A stretch of DNA of 64,000 bases, from NCBI GenBank assembly GCA_024349245.1, contig JALDNG010000774.1, positions 1-64,000 of the forward strand, written 5' to 3'. The translations under genes and the position numbers were made by a program. Positions within the stretch are counted from its first letter, which is position 1; each line of letters begins with the position of its first letter. Origin of the DNA: Neodontobutis hainanensis. Taxonomy: Eukaryota > Chordata > Actinopteri > Gobiiformes > Odontobutidae. This document shows, piece after piece, positions 39,261 to 49,560 of this stretch. Below the pieces are notes generated by a model. That model was not told where the DNA came from. It was given only the letters and a program-made list of their open reading frames with translations, and made no database searches.

Positions 39261-39599
39261 ACTAATTTGTCATGTTTGCATTAATGCTGTATTTTTCATG
39301 TACCTGTGTGAAATGTTAGCATTAATGCTGCTGGAATTTTCAGTAAATTGTCTCAGTCTTTAATGAAGCCAATGAGCCACAATTTACTCTCAGCTACTTA
39401 TTTTTCTTAATATTGAAAGTGGGTGTACAGTAAGACAGCTGTGACTAAACCGACACCAGAACAATTGCTCAGCTAATTAAGGCTTTAAACAGCTTACAGA
39501 AATAAAAATTATGTTAGCAGGTTAGCCCCGATGAGCCGTGTATAGTTTACTGTCATAGCCGTGAGCTTACGGCATTAGTCATCAATAGTATAAAGATTC
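39261..39599. other. Unannotated sequence
   Basis: Nothing recognised between the DDE_3 end and the minisatellite. Confidence 0.5.
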
Positions 39600-39825
39600 C
39601 TCTATTATTAGGATTCAATGATCTCATAAGGGATTTTAGAATGGCATGATGTCATAAAAAGATTCTAGATTGGCATAATGTCAAAAGGGATTCTAAATGT
39701 TATGATGTCATAAGGGATTCTAAATGTTATGATGTCATAAGGGATTCTAAATGTTATGATGTCATAAGGGATTCTAAAAGATCACAATGTTATAATTGGA
39801 TTCTAGAATGTCACAATGTCATAAT
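39600..39825. repeat. 27-bp minisatellite, left part
   Basis: About eight units of consensus GGGATTCTAAATGTTATGAT + GTCATAA. Three consecutive units at 39687-39767 are identical; the outer ones are diverged. The array resumes at 40756. Confidence 0.9.
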
Positions 39826-40755
39826 CAGTGTTGGAAGTAATGGCGTTAGAGTATAATGGCGTTACTAACAAAGTTTTTTTTTTCAGTAACGAATTATCTA
39901 ATTAATTACATCTCCTATCATTGTAACGGCATTATCGTTACTGAGAATGTAAAATGTTGTGTTACTACAATTTGGTTGAAGCACGTGGTGTCATGGTTTG
40001 GCTACACATCTGTTGCTGCTGGAGAGAGCAGGGGTGGAGATGAGGACACAAACTGGAAGTGCTGGCATTACTTCTCGTTAATTGAAATTAAAAGCAAGAA
40101 TGTTTCTGTAACATGCTATGCCCAGAAAAAAAGACTTTATCCACGTCTGCCTCAAGCAACTCAAATCTTATGAAGCACCTCACATCAACACACTTGTTTG
40201 CTTCTTCTCCTACTTTACAATCACTGGTTTAATTGTTAGATGAAGAGTATTTCAGTATAGATTAATGTATTTTTCAATTTCACTGAGAATGAACAACATG
40301 TTAATCTACAGAGAGAGTTGGGTAGTCCTCTGTTTATTGTGCAATAAATTACAGTCACAGGGATTTGCACTACTTATTGGCCAGATCTTCCTTTGTTTCT
40401 TTTTACGCAAGTTTACATTTGGGCCTTAATTTTGCACTTGAATTTATTTATTTATTTTTTTTATATGTTTTTATTTCTATGCATATCGTTTGGCAGACTC
40501 CAATCTATTGAGTTCAAATAAATACCAAATGTTCTAAAATACTGTATATAGTGTTTTTATTCTTCAGTTAATATAAACATCTTTGAAATTAAAGATGTTA
40601 TAGAATGTAATAGCATTATAGAACATAAAAAATACTTCAGTTACTTTGCTGAGTAACTAATTGTTTTTACAATGTAGTAACCGAGTTACTAACTCAATTA
40701 ATTTTTGGGAGAAGTAATGTGAAACTGTAACTAATTACTTTTTTAAAGTAAGATG
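39826..40755. mobile_element. hAT-type element inserted in the minisatellite
   Basis: Starts CAGTGTTGGAAGTAATGG with sub-terminal GTTACT/AGTAAC runs at both sides; related in style to the element at 7591-9226. An 8-bp GTCATAAT repeat lies on each side (39818-39825, 40756-40763), consistent with a hAT target duplication. Because each minisatellite unit carries GTCATAA, part of that match could be chance. The right terminus (AAAGTAAGATG) is a poor inverted match. No transposase. Confidence 0.72.
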
Positions 40756-40878
40756 GTCATAATGGGATTCTACAATGCCACAATATCATGAAGGTTTGTA
40801 GAATGGAACCATGTCATAAGAGATTCTAAAAGGTCAGAATTTCATAAGGGATTCTAGAATGTTATGATGTCATTCTGT
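40756..40878. repeat. 27-bp minisatellite, right part
   Basis: Four diverged units (GGGATTCTA... / CATGTCATAAGAGATTCTAAA / GGGATTCTAGAATGTTATGATGTCAT) in the same orientation and phase as 39600-39825. Confidence 0.8.
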
Positions 40879-41089
40879 TATGGCATAGCAGGGGTGTGTT
40901 CCTTGTTTAGCTTCACATTTTACATTTTATCTGTAGAAATACAATAATCAGACAGATACATGTGTACTTACTAATAACAGAAAGAAACTTTATTAGGAAA
41001 ACACTTGCACAGGAGGCATATAGCCTAGCTAAACTGCTATACTGATAAAAGTAGAGCAATACAAAACATAAAATCAGAAAAATGTTTAT

Positions 41090-41480
41090 TGCCATTGTCA
41101 GTGAACAAGATTCACAATCTAGGAACTAGATTCACAATCTAGGAACTTGCTTTGGTAATAAGGTGCAACATGAAAGGCATGCAAAATATTGGATTTACAA
41201 AATAAATAAAATAGACAAACCAGATAATTTGACTACATACACACAATTTACAGTTTGTTGGACATAATGCAAAATTTGCAGTGCAATATTATGTGCAATA
41301 TTAAGTGACAAGGGTTTGTTATGAAGTATTCATTAGTGCAATGGCAGAGGGAAAGAAACTGTTCTTATGGTGGGAGGTTCTGGTACGAATGGACCGTAGC
41401 CTCCTGCCCGAGGGGAGTGACTCAAATAGTCTGTGTCCAGGGTGAGAAGGCGGCTGGAATCCGGCCTTCTCATCCCCGAG
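41090..41480 (-). mobile_element. L2-type LINE, 3' end fragment
   Basis: On the minus strand it encodes the last residues of an L2-like ORF2 (FESLPSGRRLRSIRTRTS, then NSFFPSAIALMN, ending 41319) and continues into a 3' untranslated region. The LPSGRR block also ends the LINE at 42790-45735. 5'-truncated. Confidence 0.75.
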
Positions 41481-41577
41481 TCCTGGAGACGTACAGGTCC
41501 TGGGTGTACCCCGCCTCAGGCCCAAAGCTGCGACTCCTAACAGGACAAAGCGGTAGAAAATGAATGAATGAATGAAT
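41481..41577 (+). mobile_element. SINE/LINE tail fragment with (GAAT)n end
   Basis: CCTGGGTGTACCCCGCCTCA and GGCCCAAAGC match the tail of the SINE at 20223-20541, here in plus orientation, ending in GCGGTAGAAAATGAATGAATGAATG. Confidence 0.7.
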
Positions 41578-42789
41578 GTTTATTTATTTATTTATTTTTT
41601 GTTTTGAGCCATGGTTTTCCCAAGGCTCAAAAAAGAGAGGGAGAAGAAGATTTAAACTAACTGTATTACAGTCAAGGGGCGATGCGTGGTTAACCTATTG
41701 GTTAGCATGAGGCTATAACAACAGTGTTTAATACAGTAAAAGATGAGTTTAAATCAAAAATAAATAAAGAAAGAAAGTGGACATGACCATTTTGGAGAAG
41801 CACTGTTTGGTCTGATTGAGCTAAACCTTTCAGATTAAAGTAGATTTCCAGCAGACCATATCTGTGGAAAAAGGGTTTATCTGTGTTTCATTTTTATGGT
41901 TTGATCATTTTAAGAGCTTTTATGGTTTCGTTTGATGAAAGCCTGGGGGCACTTTCTATGGGTCTAATAATGTCAGATAACGTTCTGATTTGTTTGTTTG
42001 TTCTTTATTTGGATGGAAGCCAACTACAAGTACCAGTTAAAAAAAGAAAAGAAGATTTGACAATTAATATAGCCATCAGTAAGAGCTAATATTAACATAG
42101 TTCTTTGAACTTATAGTCATCTTGGTTTACACCTGGGAGTACACCTGTGAGCAGTGCTAGTGACAGGATGTCCTGTAACATCACTCTGAACTGGACAAAC
42201 AGAGATCAGGGACAGGTGCAGTGCAAATCTACAACAGGATTTTATCCAAAGTAACTCAGGTCTGGTTAACAGCATAACTAAAGCCTTTAAGAAAGAGCTT
42301 CACACTCTGCAGAAGAATTGGCAGAGGATTCTGGAATAGAATAATTGATTTTAACCTAGTTTTAAAAAATGATTACAAAATATTTAGAAAATTGACTGGG
42401 ATTTTAAATCTGTGTTGAGATGTACTTGTGTGGCACTTCCATGTCTCATAACTGTTGTTTGTGTTGATTTCCATGTATCCGGAGCTTGTTGGTGAGATTG
42501 ATGGATGTGGCCATTGCTGGGTCAACATTCCTGGACATGCACCTGCCCAACGACTGTGGTCGAGGCTTTGACCTCAGATGAACACTTTGATATCTGAGGG
42601 ATGTTAAAGTTGAACACCAACCATGAACACCAACGAGACAACAGCTCCAGGACGGATCATACTACAGTCCTAAGAGCCATATGGTTCATTGAAGTTATTA
42701 TGGCATTACAATGGAGCTACCTGCACAGTATGTCGGACTCCAGTCTCAATACACAGACTGTGAATCTTCCTCCGTAATTACGAAATGTG
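41578..42789. other. Unannotated sequence, possibly LINE leader at its right end
   Basis: No element recognised; the last few hundred bases could be the 5' untranslated part of the following LINE, but no feature proves it. Confidence 0.45.
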
Positions 42790-43920
42790 CACAAAAAAAA
42801 CTCTACAAAACCAGTTAAAAAAGTTAGAAAGCGAGGAAAACGGGGCGGCGTGAAAAAACAAATCCGGAAGCTGCAGCGGAAAAACCGCATCCTGTTGTCC
42901 TCAATCATTCTGGCTAACACGCAGTCTCTGAGGAATAAAATAGATGATCTACAGGAAATGTGATCCATCTGCGGGACTACAGGGATGTGTGTCTTATGGC
43001 TTTTACAGAGACCTGGTTAAATGAAGCGGACGTGGACTCAGCGCTGGAAATAAGCGGCTTTGGCTCTCCTCTGCGCCTGGATCGGGACCGAGAGGTGACA
43101 CACAAAACACTGGGAGGAGGAGGGAGGATGTCTCTACATAAACCAGAGATGGTGCAGTAACATTACTGTAAGAGAGCAGATGTGTCTCCCGGACATCGAA
43201 CTCCTGTCCTTATCTTTAAGGCCGTTTTACCTCCCGAGAGAGTTCCCCCAGATATTTGTGACTGTTGTTTATATCCACCCTAAGGCTGATGCTAAGTCTG
43301 CAGCTAATATTGTTTTTAAAACTGTAAATAAGCTTCAGTCAATCTCACCTGCTGCTCCCAATTTTATACTCGCGATTTTAACCACTGTAATTTAAAGAAA
43401 ACCCTGAACAGTTTTTATCAGTATGTCAACTGTCCAACACGTCATAATAAAACCATGGACCTGTGCTACGGCTCCATTAAAGGGGCTTACATCTCGAAAG
43501 CAGGACCTGCACTGGGCTCCTCTGACCACAACACAGTCCACCTTCTGCCCGCCTACACCTCGGTGCTGAGGAGGGAAAAGCCTGTTAGGAAACAGGTGAA
43601 GGTGTGGACTGAGGACAGCTCTCTGGCGCTGCAGGGCTGCTTCTGAGTGCACAGACTGGACAGTGTTTCAGAACTCTTGTTCTGACATAGATGAACTGAC
43701 TGATGTTGTCTGCAGTTACATCTCCTTCTGTAAAGACTCAGTTCTCCCAAACAGGGAAGTCAAGGTGTATCCTAATAACAAACCATGGATTTCCAAGGAC
43801 ATGAAAGATCTGCTTATCAAAAGGAAAACTGTATTTAACGAAGGTGATGTGAATGCAGAAAGGGTTGTGAGAAAGGAGATCAGGGCTGAAATTAAAAGCC
43901 AAATTGAGATACAAGGATAA
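42790..43920 (+). pseudogene. L2-type endonuclease and linker
   Basis: Blocks in changing frames: NTQSLRNKIDDLQEM (42920-42960), MAFTETWLNEADVDSALEIS (about 42995-43055; the TETW contains the catalytic Glu of the APE-type nuclease), LPREFPQIFVTVVYIHPKAD (43231-43290), LGSSDHNTVHLLP (about 43515-43550, the SDH catalytic block), and VKVYPNNKPWISKDMKDLL (43759-43815, linker). At least four frame changes or stops separate them. The nuclease would nick the target for priming. Confidence 0.8.
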
Positions 43921-44100
43921 GATTGAGGCTGAACTAAGAAGTAACAACTTAAAAAGAACCTGGAATGGTATGAAAACAATGATTGGGTCACATGATAAAA
44001 TCAGCAGAGTTGCACTTGATGGTTTTAATTCTGACAAAGACTTGGCAGATGAACTAAATGTATTTATGAACTAAGTGTATTTTATACACGGTTCAACACA

Positions 44101-45479
44101 GTGGATTTTAATGATAAGATTGCCGACATCAGGGCAATGACTCGGACATCTCCATCAGTGTCTATTGAGGTAAACACTGTGGCTAAGCTGTTCTGCCACA
44201 CCAAACCCAAAAGCCCAGGGCCAGACAACATCTGTGGACAGACATTAAAAAGTGTGCTTACCAACTTTGTGGCATCTTCCAACATGTTTTTAATCTGTCT
44301 TTACTACAACAGAAGGTCCCAAAATTTGGAAGCACTCAGTCATTGTGCCCTTAGCGAAGTGCAACACTCCTAAAGCCTTGAATGATTTTAGACCAGTTGC
44401 TCTGACCTCCTTGGTTATGAAAACTTCATTAAAGACATGGTGCTACTGCAGGTCAGGGAACAGCTAGATTGCAGTTTGCTTACAGGTCCGAGAGAGCAGT
44501 GGAGGATGCTGTCATCACACTGTTGCACTTTATTCTTAAACATCTGGATGGAGCCAAGACACATGCCAAACTTTTATTTGTTGACTTTACTTCTGCTTTT
44601 AACACCATTCAGCCATTCCTGCTGGCAGAGAGATTTATGGCTGATTTTAACCTTGATCTTAACTTGGTTGGTTGGATATTGGACTTTTTATTAGACAGAC
44701 CTCAGTGTGTTAGAGTGAATGGTATTTTATCTGATGTGCTCTATTCCTCTACTGGTTCACCCCAAGGCTGCTGTCTCTCCCCTCTTTTGTACATTCTGTA
44801 CACAAACCAGTGTTGCAGTGTGTACAAGGATAGACACATTTTAAAGTTTGCAGATGACTCTGTTATCATCAGCCTGCTCAGAGGGAATGAACAGGACCAT
44901 GGGCCAGTCCTAAATGACTTTGTTCAGTGGTGTGACCGTTCATTTTTACATATGAATGTGTTAAAAACAAAGGAAATTAAAATAGACTTACGCAAATCAC
45001 CACCTTGCCCCAGAGCCACTGTCATCAAGAACACAGACATTGACCTGGTCGACAGCTACAAATATCTCGGAGTCATTCTGGACAATAAACTGTGTTTTGA
45101 GCCTTGGGTGGATGCTGTTTCTAAAAAAGTCCAACATCGATTGTACTTCCTGAGGAAGATGAATGTATCCACTGAAATGACATTGTTTTATCGTGCTTTT
45201 ATCGAATCGGTTTTATCCTTCGGTATTGCTGCCTGGTTTGGAAGCCTCTCCCTGACCAACAAAAACAGACTGGGAAGTCTGGTCAAAGTGGCCAGTAAGA
45301 TTTCGGGGAGGAGTCAGGCTCAGCTGAAGGACATTTACAGCCGACAGGTGCAGAGGAAGGCTGGTGCTATAGCGCAGCCCCAAGACCATCCCCTCAGAGG
45401 GGAGTTTGAGCTGCTGCCCTCCGGCCGGCGCTACAGAGCTCTGGGCTGTAGGACTAAAAGATTGAACAAGTTGTTTTAA
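44101..45479 (+). pseudogene. L2-type reverse transcriptase
   Basis: An RT N-terminal piece (44101-44373, with KSPGPDNICGQTLK) is followed by a 336-codon open frame, 44469-45479. The latter shows AKLLFVDFTSAFNTIQP (first palm Asp), GSPQGCCLSPLLYILYTN, the active site KFADDSVIISLL (44852-44887) and SYKYLGVILDNKL. The end is LPSGRRYRALGCRTKR. RT would copy the LINE RNA at the target nick. The long frame suggests a fairly young copy, but the break at 44373-44469 and the broken nuclease make it non-autonomous. Confidence 0.88.
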
Positions 45480-45956
45480 CCAACAGCTGTAAATGGCACC
45501 TAGCACTTTGAAATCACAACAATAATTGCTTGTTTGCACTATGTATTTATTCATGTTTTTAATTCCATTTTGCACATTTTTATCTTGGTTTTTAGTGATT
45601 TCCATTGTTGATCCTGCTCTTGAGTTGTTGATGTGTAATTCTATGTTGTATGTTTTTAAGGAGCATGATGCTGCGAAATTAATTTCCCCAAGAGGGACAA
45701 TAAAGAAAACTTTGAACTTTGAACTTTGAACTATGCTTAAGAGAATTGATTTTAATCATTATGAATGTGCATAAGTCTCACTCCATGTGTTTTTCTTTTT
45801 TAGTTACAGGGACAGGCCGACCAGCTTAAACTCTGGCATATTTTTCCACTTTATTTTGGAGTGACACTGTGTTTTGATTTATGGACTTTTACAAATTTTG
45901 AAGAATCAGTGTATGACTCTGTGGAGTCCCATATAATTGTAAACATATCCATTTTA

Positions 45957-46152
45957 CATTTACATTTATTCATTTAGCTGATGCTTTTATCCAAAGAGAC
46001 TTTACCAGTGTTACAGCCACTGGAGGCAAGGTGGGTTAAGTGTCTTGCCCAAGGACACAACGACAGTATGAACTATGGGGAGAGTGGGAATCGAACTGCC
46101 TACCTTCCTGTTGAAAGAGGACTGCTCTACCCACTGAGCTACTGCCACCCCG
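45957..46152 (-). mobile_element. tRNA-headed SINE (GCGCTTT-tail family), partial copy
   Basis: Minus strand: GTAGCTCAGTGGGTAGAGCA A box, GGCAGTTCGATTCCC B box and the TTGTGTCCTTGGGCAAGACA body. It has a different 3' part (ATAAAAGCATCAGCTAAATG) from the copies at 22855-23412. Confidence 0.8.
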
Positions 46153-46407
46153 TATATCCCTGTATAATCATTTTGTTGTTGTATAAATTCTCATGTTCTG
46201 TTTATATCTTTAAGCAAACCTCCTGCTGTAACATTGTACTGTGTGTCTGCTTTTCTTCTCCTTGCAAGTATTAAAACCTGGCCATTCCTTGTTAAATTAT
46301 AATCTGTCTCTGTGTCTCTCTGGATAAATATAAGGACATAGAAAATTCTTATAATAGCCTTCTTGATGAGGGAGCCAATGTTGGGCAGTCTGTGACTTTC
46401 CTGACGT

Positions 46408-47300
46408 TTACTGGAGGTGCAGCAGTTGGTGTACAGGGAGAAGAGTAGAGGATAAAGTACACTGCCCTGTGGAGCTCCTGTGCTGATGGCGAGAGTGTCC
46501 GAGACATTCTTCCTCAGCCACACGCACTGCCTCCGGTCTACAGATGTCAGTTCCACTGGCCCGCCCAGTGATCCGGGGCTTCTTGGGGACAGGGACGAAG
46601 TTGGAGGATTTGAAGCAGGCCAGGACCTGGCAAGACTCCAGAGAGGAGTTAAAAATGTCTGTGAAGACAGGAGTCAGCTCAACTGAACAGTGTCTCAGGG
46701 AGGCGGGGGAGACACCGTCTGGACCGGGTGCTTTGCAGGTGTTTTGTCTCCTGAACTTCCGCACGTCCTTTTCCAGAACTGAAGGGGAAGTGGGGGGAGT
46801 GGGGTTCCAGGTTGGGCCTGGCTGGAATGTCCACTGTAGTGATATGGATGGGGTGAAGTTTGAAAATGTGCATAATGTATGTTAAGTTGATTAGCCAGTT
46901 TCCAATCGTCAACAGTGCGGGGGGCTCTTGCCCTGTAGTTTGTAATAAGCTGGAGCCCCTTCCACACAGAAGCAGAGTTGTTAACTGAGAACTACTGCTC
47001 CAGACATGTATTGTACTAAGATCTATTTCTTGACACCTCCCTGCTAAATCCATACTTTGCATGCCTGTAGCTGCCCCAATCTCCAATTCTATTGGGCTGC
47101 TTCCTTTTGCTGCCTTAGCTGTCTCAGTGTGAACCAGGGTTTGTCATTATTGAAAGTCACTTTGGTACGTGTAGGTATAAAGCTGTCCTCACAGTATCAA
47201 ATGTATGATGTTACAGTGTTCGTGTACTCATCCAAACTATCTGTGGCAGCTCTGCACAACACCCAGTCAGTAGTGTCCAAGCACGTGCTAGGCTCCTCCC
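46408..47300 (-). pseudogene. L2-type linker and RT fragment
   Basis: Minus strand, downstream of the LTR: a NNDKPWFTLRQLRQQ-like linker block (about 47135-47100), then VWKGLQLITNYRARAPRT (about 46965-46910), then RRQNTCKAPGPDGVSPASLR (46755-46696), VFTDIFNSSLESCQVLACFK and NFVPVPKKPRITG (to about 46570). The sequence then jumps to STGAPQGSVLYPLLFSLYTN (46488-46430). The first palm Asp block and the FADD active site are missing. Inactive. Confidence 0.75.
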
Positions 47301-47311
47301 CTTCTTGGTAG

Positions 47312-47423
47312 TTTCTCCCGGCTCTTTTGATACGAATGTTGTAAGTACAACTAAGATAATAAAAACTATAAAACCAATATAAAATTTATTTGTTTAATTT
47401 CACTCAGAAAAAGGTACAAGTAC
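47312..47423. repeat. Unnamed interspersed repeat (TTTCTCCCGG family), copy 2
   Basis: Same unit as 23586-23698, here inside the L2 LINE and so inserted after it. Confidence 0.82.
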
Positions 47424-47467
47424 TAAATAGTAAAGAGTCCAGACAAGGTCCGCTCCGCACTCAGTAA

Positions 47468-48275
47468 TGTTATGTCCCAAACTAGTCTGTTGATGTAATG
47501 TATTTAATTTCCTGTGTATTATTGTGAAGTGTCTTACTTCAGTTGGTTTGTTAGATTGACTTCCTGCCCTTGTGTCTTTCCCTCCACTGTGATTACCTGC
47601 TCCGCCCTAATGTGTTCCACCTGTGTCTCATTGTGTTTCCTATATAGTCTGTGTGTTTTCCCCTGTCCTGTGCTGGATTGTAAACCTGTGCTGGATTGTA
47701 AACCTGTGCTGGATTGTAAACCTGTGCTAGATTGTAAACCTGTGCTGGATTGTAAACCTGTGCTGGATTGTAAACCTGTGCTGGATTGTAAACCTGTGCT
47801 GGATTGTAAACCTGTGCTGGATTGTAAACCTGTGCTGGATTGTAAACCTGTGCTGGATTGTAAACCTGTGCTGGATTGTAAACCTGTGCTGGATTGTAGT
47901 CTGTGCTGGATTGTAGTCTGTGCTGGATTGTAGTCTGTGCTGGATTGTAGTCTGTGCTGGATTGTAGTCTGTGCTGTAGTCTATGGATTGAAACCTTATG
48001 TGTGTTCCATAGGCTCTGGATTGTAGCCTCAGGTTTTGTTCGGAAACCTCGGGTTTGTATTGTAAAGTCTGGAGTGGAGCTTATGTGTTAAAGATTACAC
48101 TAGTGGCATCTCTGGTGTTTTTGAATCCAGAGTTTTTGTGTTTTGACCTTGTTTTTGACTACACATTTTGGATTTGCACCTCTGCCCTTTGTTAATAAAC
48201 TCTTTCGAACCGTCTGCCTTTGTGGAGTCTGCATTGCGAGTCTTCAGCCTGTTCCAGACGAGTGTTCTTGTGACA
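47468..48275 (+). mobile_element. Solo LTR, copy 2, carrying an internal minisatellite
   Basis: Begins TGTTATGTCCCAAACTAG and ends GTTCTTGTGACA, flanked by a perfect 5-bp target duplication AGTAA (47463-47467, 48276-48280). AATAAA lies at 48194-48199. Its 5' part (about 47555-47680) matches the solo LTR at 4372-4787 in opposite orientation. The 808-bp length, against 416 bp there, comes partly from the minisatellite at 47667-47967. It splits an L2 LINE, whose reading resumes on both sides. Confidence 0.87.
47667..47967 (+). repeat. 18-bp then 17-bp minisatellite inside the LTR
   Basis: Twelve units of CCTGTGCTGGATTGTAAA (47667-47882; one unit has CTAGATT) are followed by five 17-bp units of (C/T)CTGTGCTGGATTGTAG (47883-47967). 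The other LTR copy has a single CCTGTGCTGGATTGT at the same place, so the array grew within this copy. The frame KPVLDC repeated across it is not a gene. Confidence 0.95.
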
Positions 48276-48280
48276 AGTAA

Positions 48281-48935
48281 CTAGTCTGTGAGTGCGCGCT
48301 GTGCCTCCTGCATGTTGGCACTTGATGGAATGTAAACAGCAGCCAGAATGTATGAGTCAAACTCTCGTGGAGAGTAGAATGGTTTGCAATTAATGAAGGG
48401 AAATTCCAGGGCAGGAGAGCAGTGTTTGGAGATAATCGTTATATCGGAACACCAGGCATTGTTGATGAAGAAAACAGACTCTTTCGTCCGTTGTTTTTCC
48501 CCTGAAAAGATCCCTTTTGTATGAAAGGTAAAGCGCGCAGTCCATGATCGATTCGTTGAGCCTTGTCTCAGTGAAGCACAAAACAGAAGATGAAAAAGTC
48601 CCCGCTTCTTCTCACCAGCAGCGGCAGTTTGTCTGTTTTGAGTGAGCGAACGTTGGAGAGGAAAATCCCAGATAAGGGCATTTACCTGCCGCATCTCCGT
48701 AGGCGTACCAAAGTCCCCGCTCCTTTTTCCCTTGTCTGCGGCATCTCACTCTTTTGGCCCCAAAAAAAACTAAATCTGCAGCAGAAACTAAAAAAACTGG
48801 AGATAAATCAGGAGTTGTTTGTCTGATGTTTAAGAGCTCTTCCCAGGTGTAAGAGTATGTTGACACACGATTCACACACAAAAACAGACAAAACATAGAA
48901 CACCAAAACACCAAGGCATTCGTCAGCGGTGCCAT
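48281..48935 (-). pseudogene. L2-type LINE N-terminus and endonuclease
   Basis: Two frames: 48935-48612, whose first 40 residues form a hydrophobic start (ALVFWCSMFCLFLCVNRVST) then YTWEELLNIRQTTPDLSP, and 48694-48281, with VCFFINNAWCSDITIISKHC-like and NCKPFYSPREFDSYILAAVY blocks typical of the L2 endonuclease. A short frame (48581-48390) preserves MCFTETRLNESIMDCALYLS, the TETW block with W changed to R. Broken by at least two frameshifts. Confidence 0.75.
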
Positions 48936-48940
48936 TTTGG

Positions 48941-49345
48941 ACTTAACATCTGTGTCTCAATCAATTTTTTGTCATTTTTCTTGCCTGTCACTTCCTGCAT
49001 TTGTTCTGAAAATCCACAAAAGTATTTGTTTTATTATAAAAGTTAGTATTTACATCCTCCCACTCCTATTCTGACATGTAAAGAAGAAAGGTTTGTTTGT
49101 AAAGCACTTTTAATTTTGTTGATTTTTTTTTGATCCCTTGGTATGTCATAATTATGGGTTTGCATTACATTAGTCTACATTTTAAATTGAAAACAGCTTC
49201 ATATGTTATTGTTATGTCATCGTTACCTAAATGTAAAAAAATACAAGGGATTTTTGTTAGCACTATTAACTTTTATTAACAAATTAGCCTTTGACTAACT
49301 AAATGGTACAAATAAAAGTGGAGGGATACCATCACAGGAGCAAAC
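48941..49345. other. Unannotated sequence
   Basis: Possibly includes the LINE 5' leader just right of 48940; otherwise nothing recognised. Confidence 0.45.
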
Positions 49346-49560
49346 AGTTATGGGAATTATATATTCTCTCTCATTTATCTGAACAAAAAATTCTTATAAC
49401 ATTTGGTGCCGTGACCCGGATCCCAATACCCGCTTTCTTCTCTCCGTCGGGGAGCAGACCTGACCATGTATAGGGAAACGCACAATTAAAGCATTTTTGT
49501 TCTAAGTTCCAAAGCTTCGCCTTTCAAGCAGAACGGGCCAGACCTTCCACTCCTTTGAAA
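49346..49560 (+). mobile_element. Retroviral 5' fragment: deleted LTR, tRNA-His-like primer site and leader
   Basis: AGTTATGGGAATT (49346-49358) resembles the start of the LTR at 30071-30414, and ATTCTTATAACA (ending 49401) its end, with only about 30 bp between. Two bases later TGGTGCCGTGACCCGG (49404-49419) fits a primer-binding site for tRNA-His with one mismatch. About 140 bp of leader follows. No gag is attached. It is a relic of the same or a related retrovirus family and shows the primer type missing from the copy at 30071-34459. Confidence 0.72.
49404..49421 (+). promoter_or_regulatory. Retroviral primer-binding site, tRNA-His type
   Basis: TGGTGCCGTGACCCGGAT; complementary to the tRNA-His 3' end (TGGTGCCGTGACTCGG expected) except one base. 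It sits 2 bp after the CA end of the LTR, the normal spacing. Confidence 0.75.

Larger units (their letters stand above)
42790..45735 (+). mobile_element. L2/CR1-type LINE, near full-length ORF2 with TTTGAAC tail
   Basis: Non-LTR retrotransposon running from the endonuclease start (about 42790) to a 3' tail of TTTGAAC repeats after an AATAAAG (about 45699-45732). Such LINEs insert by target-primed reverse transcription and end in short tandem repeats instead of poly(A). The ORF2 frame is broken in the endonuclease and linker but long in RT. Confidence 0.85.
46370..48940 (-). mobile_element. L2-type LINE, internally deleted and split by a solo LTR
   Basis: Minus-strand LINE starting with an ATG frame at 48935 (YTWEELLNIR block near 48845), endonuclease (48694-48281), linker and RT N-terminus (about 47300-46560), then a deletion to a late RT palm block (QCVWLRKNVSDTLAISTGAPQ, about 46530-46465). 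It is interrupted by a solo LTR at 47468-48275 whose flanks rejoin the LINE, and by the repeat at 47312-47423. Confidence 0.8.

Noticed and set aside
47514..47933. Repeat protein with many KPVLDC units
   Set aside because: The repeats are the 18-bp minisatellite inside a solo LTR; the unit length happens to be a multiple of three and changes to 17 bp further on.
47667..47967. CRISPR-like array
   Set aside because: Direct tandem units without spacers in a eukaryotic genome; it is a minisatellite.
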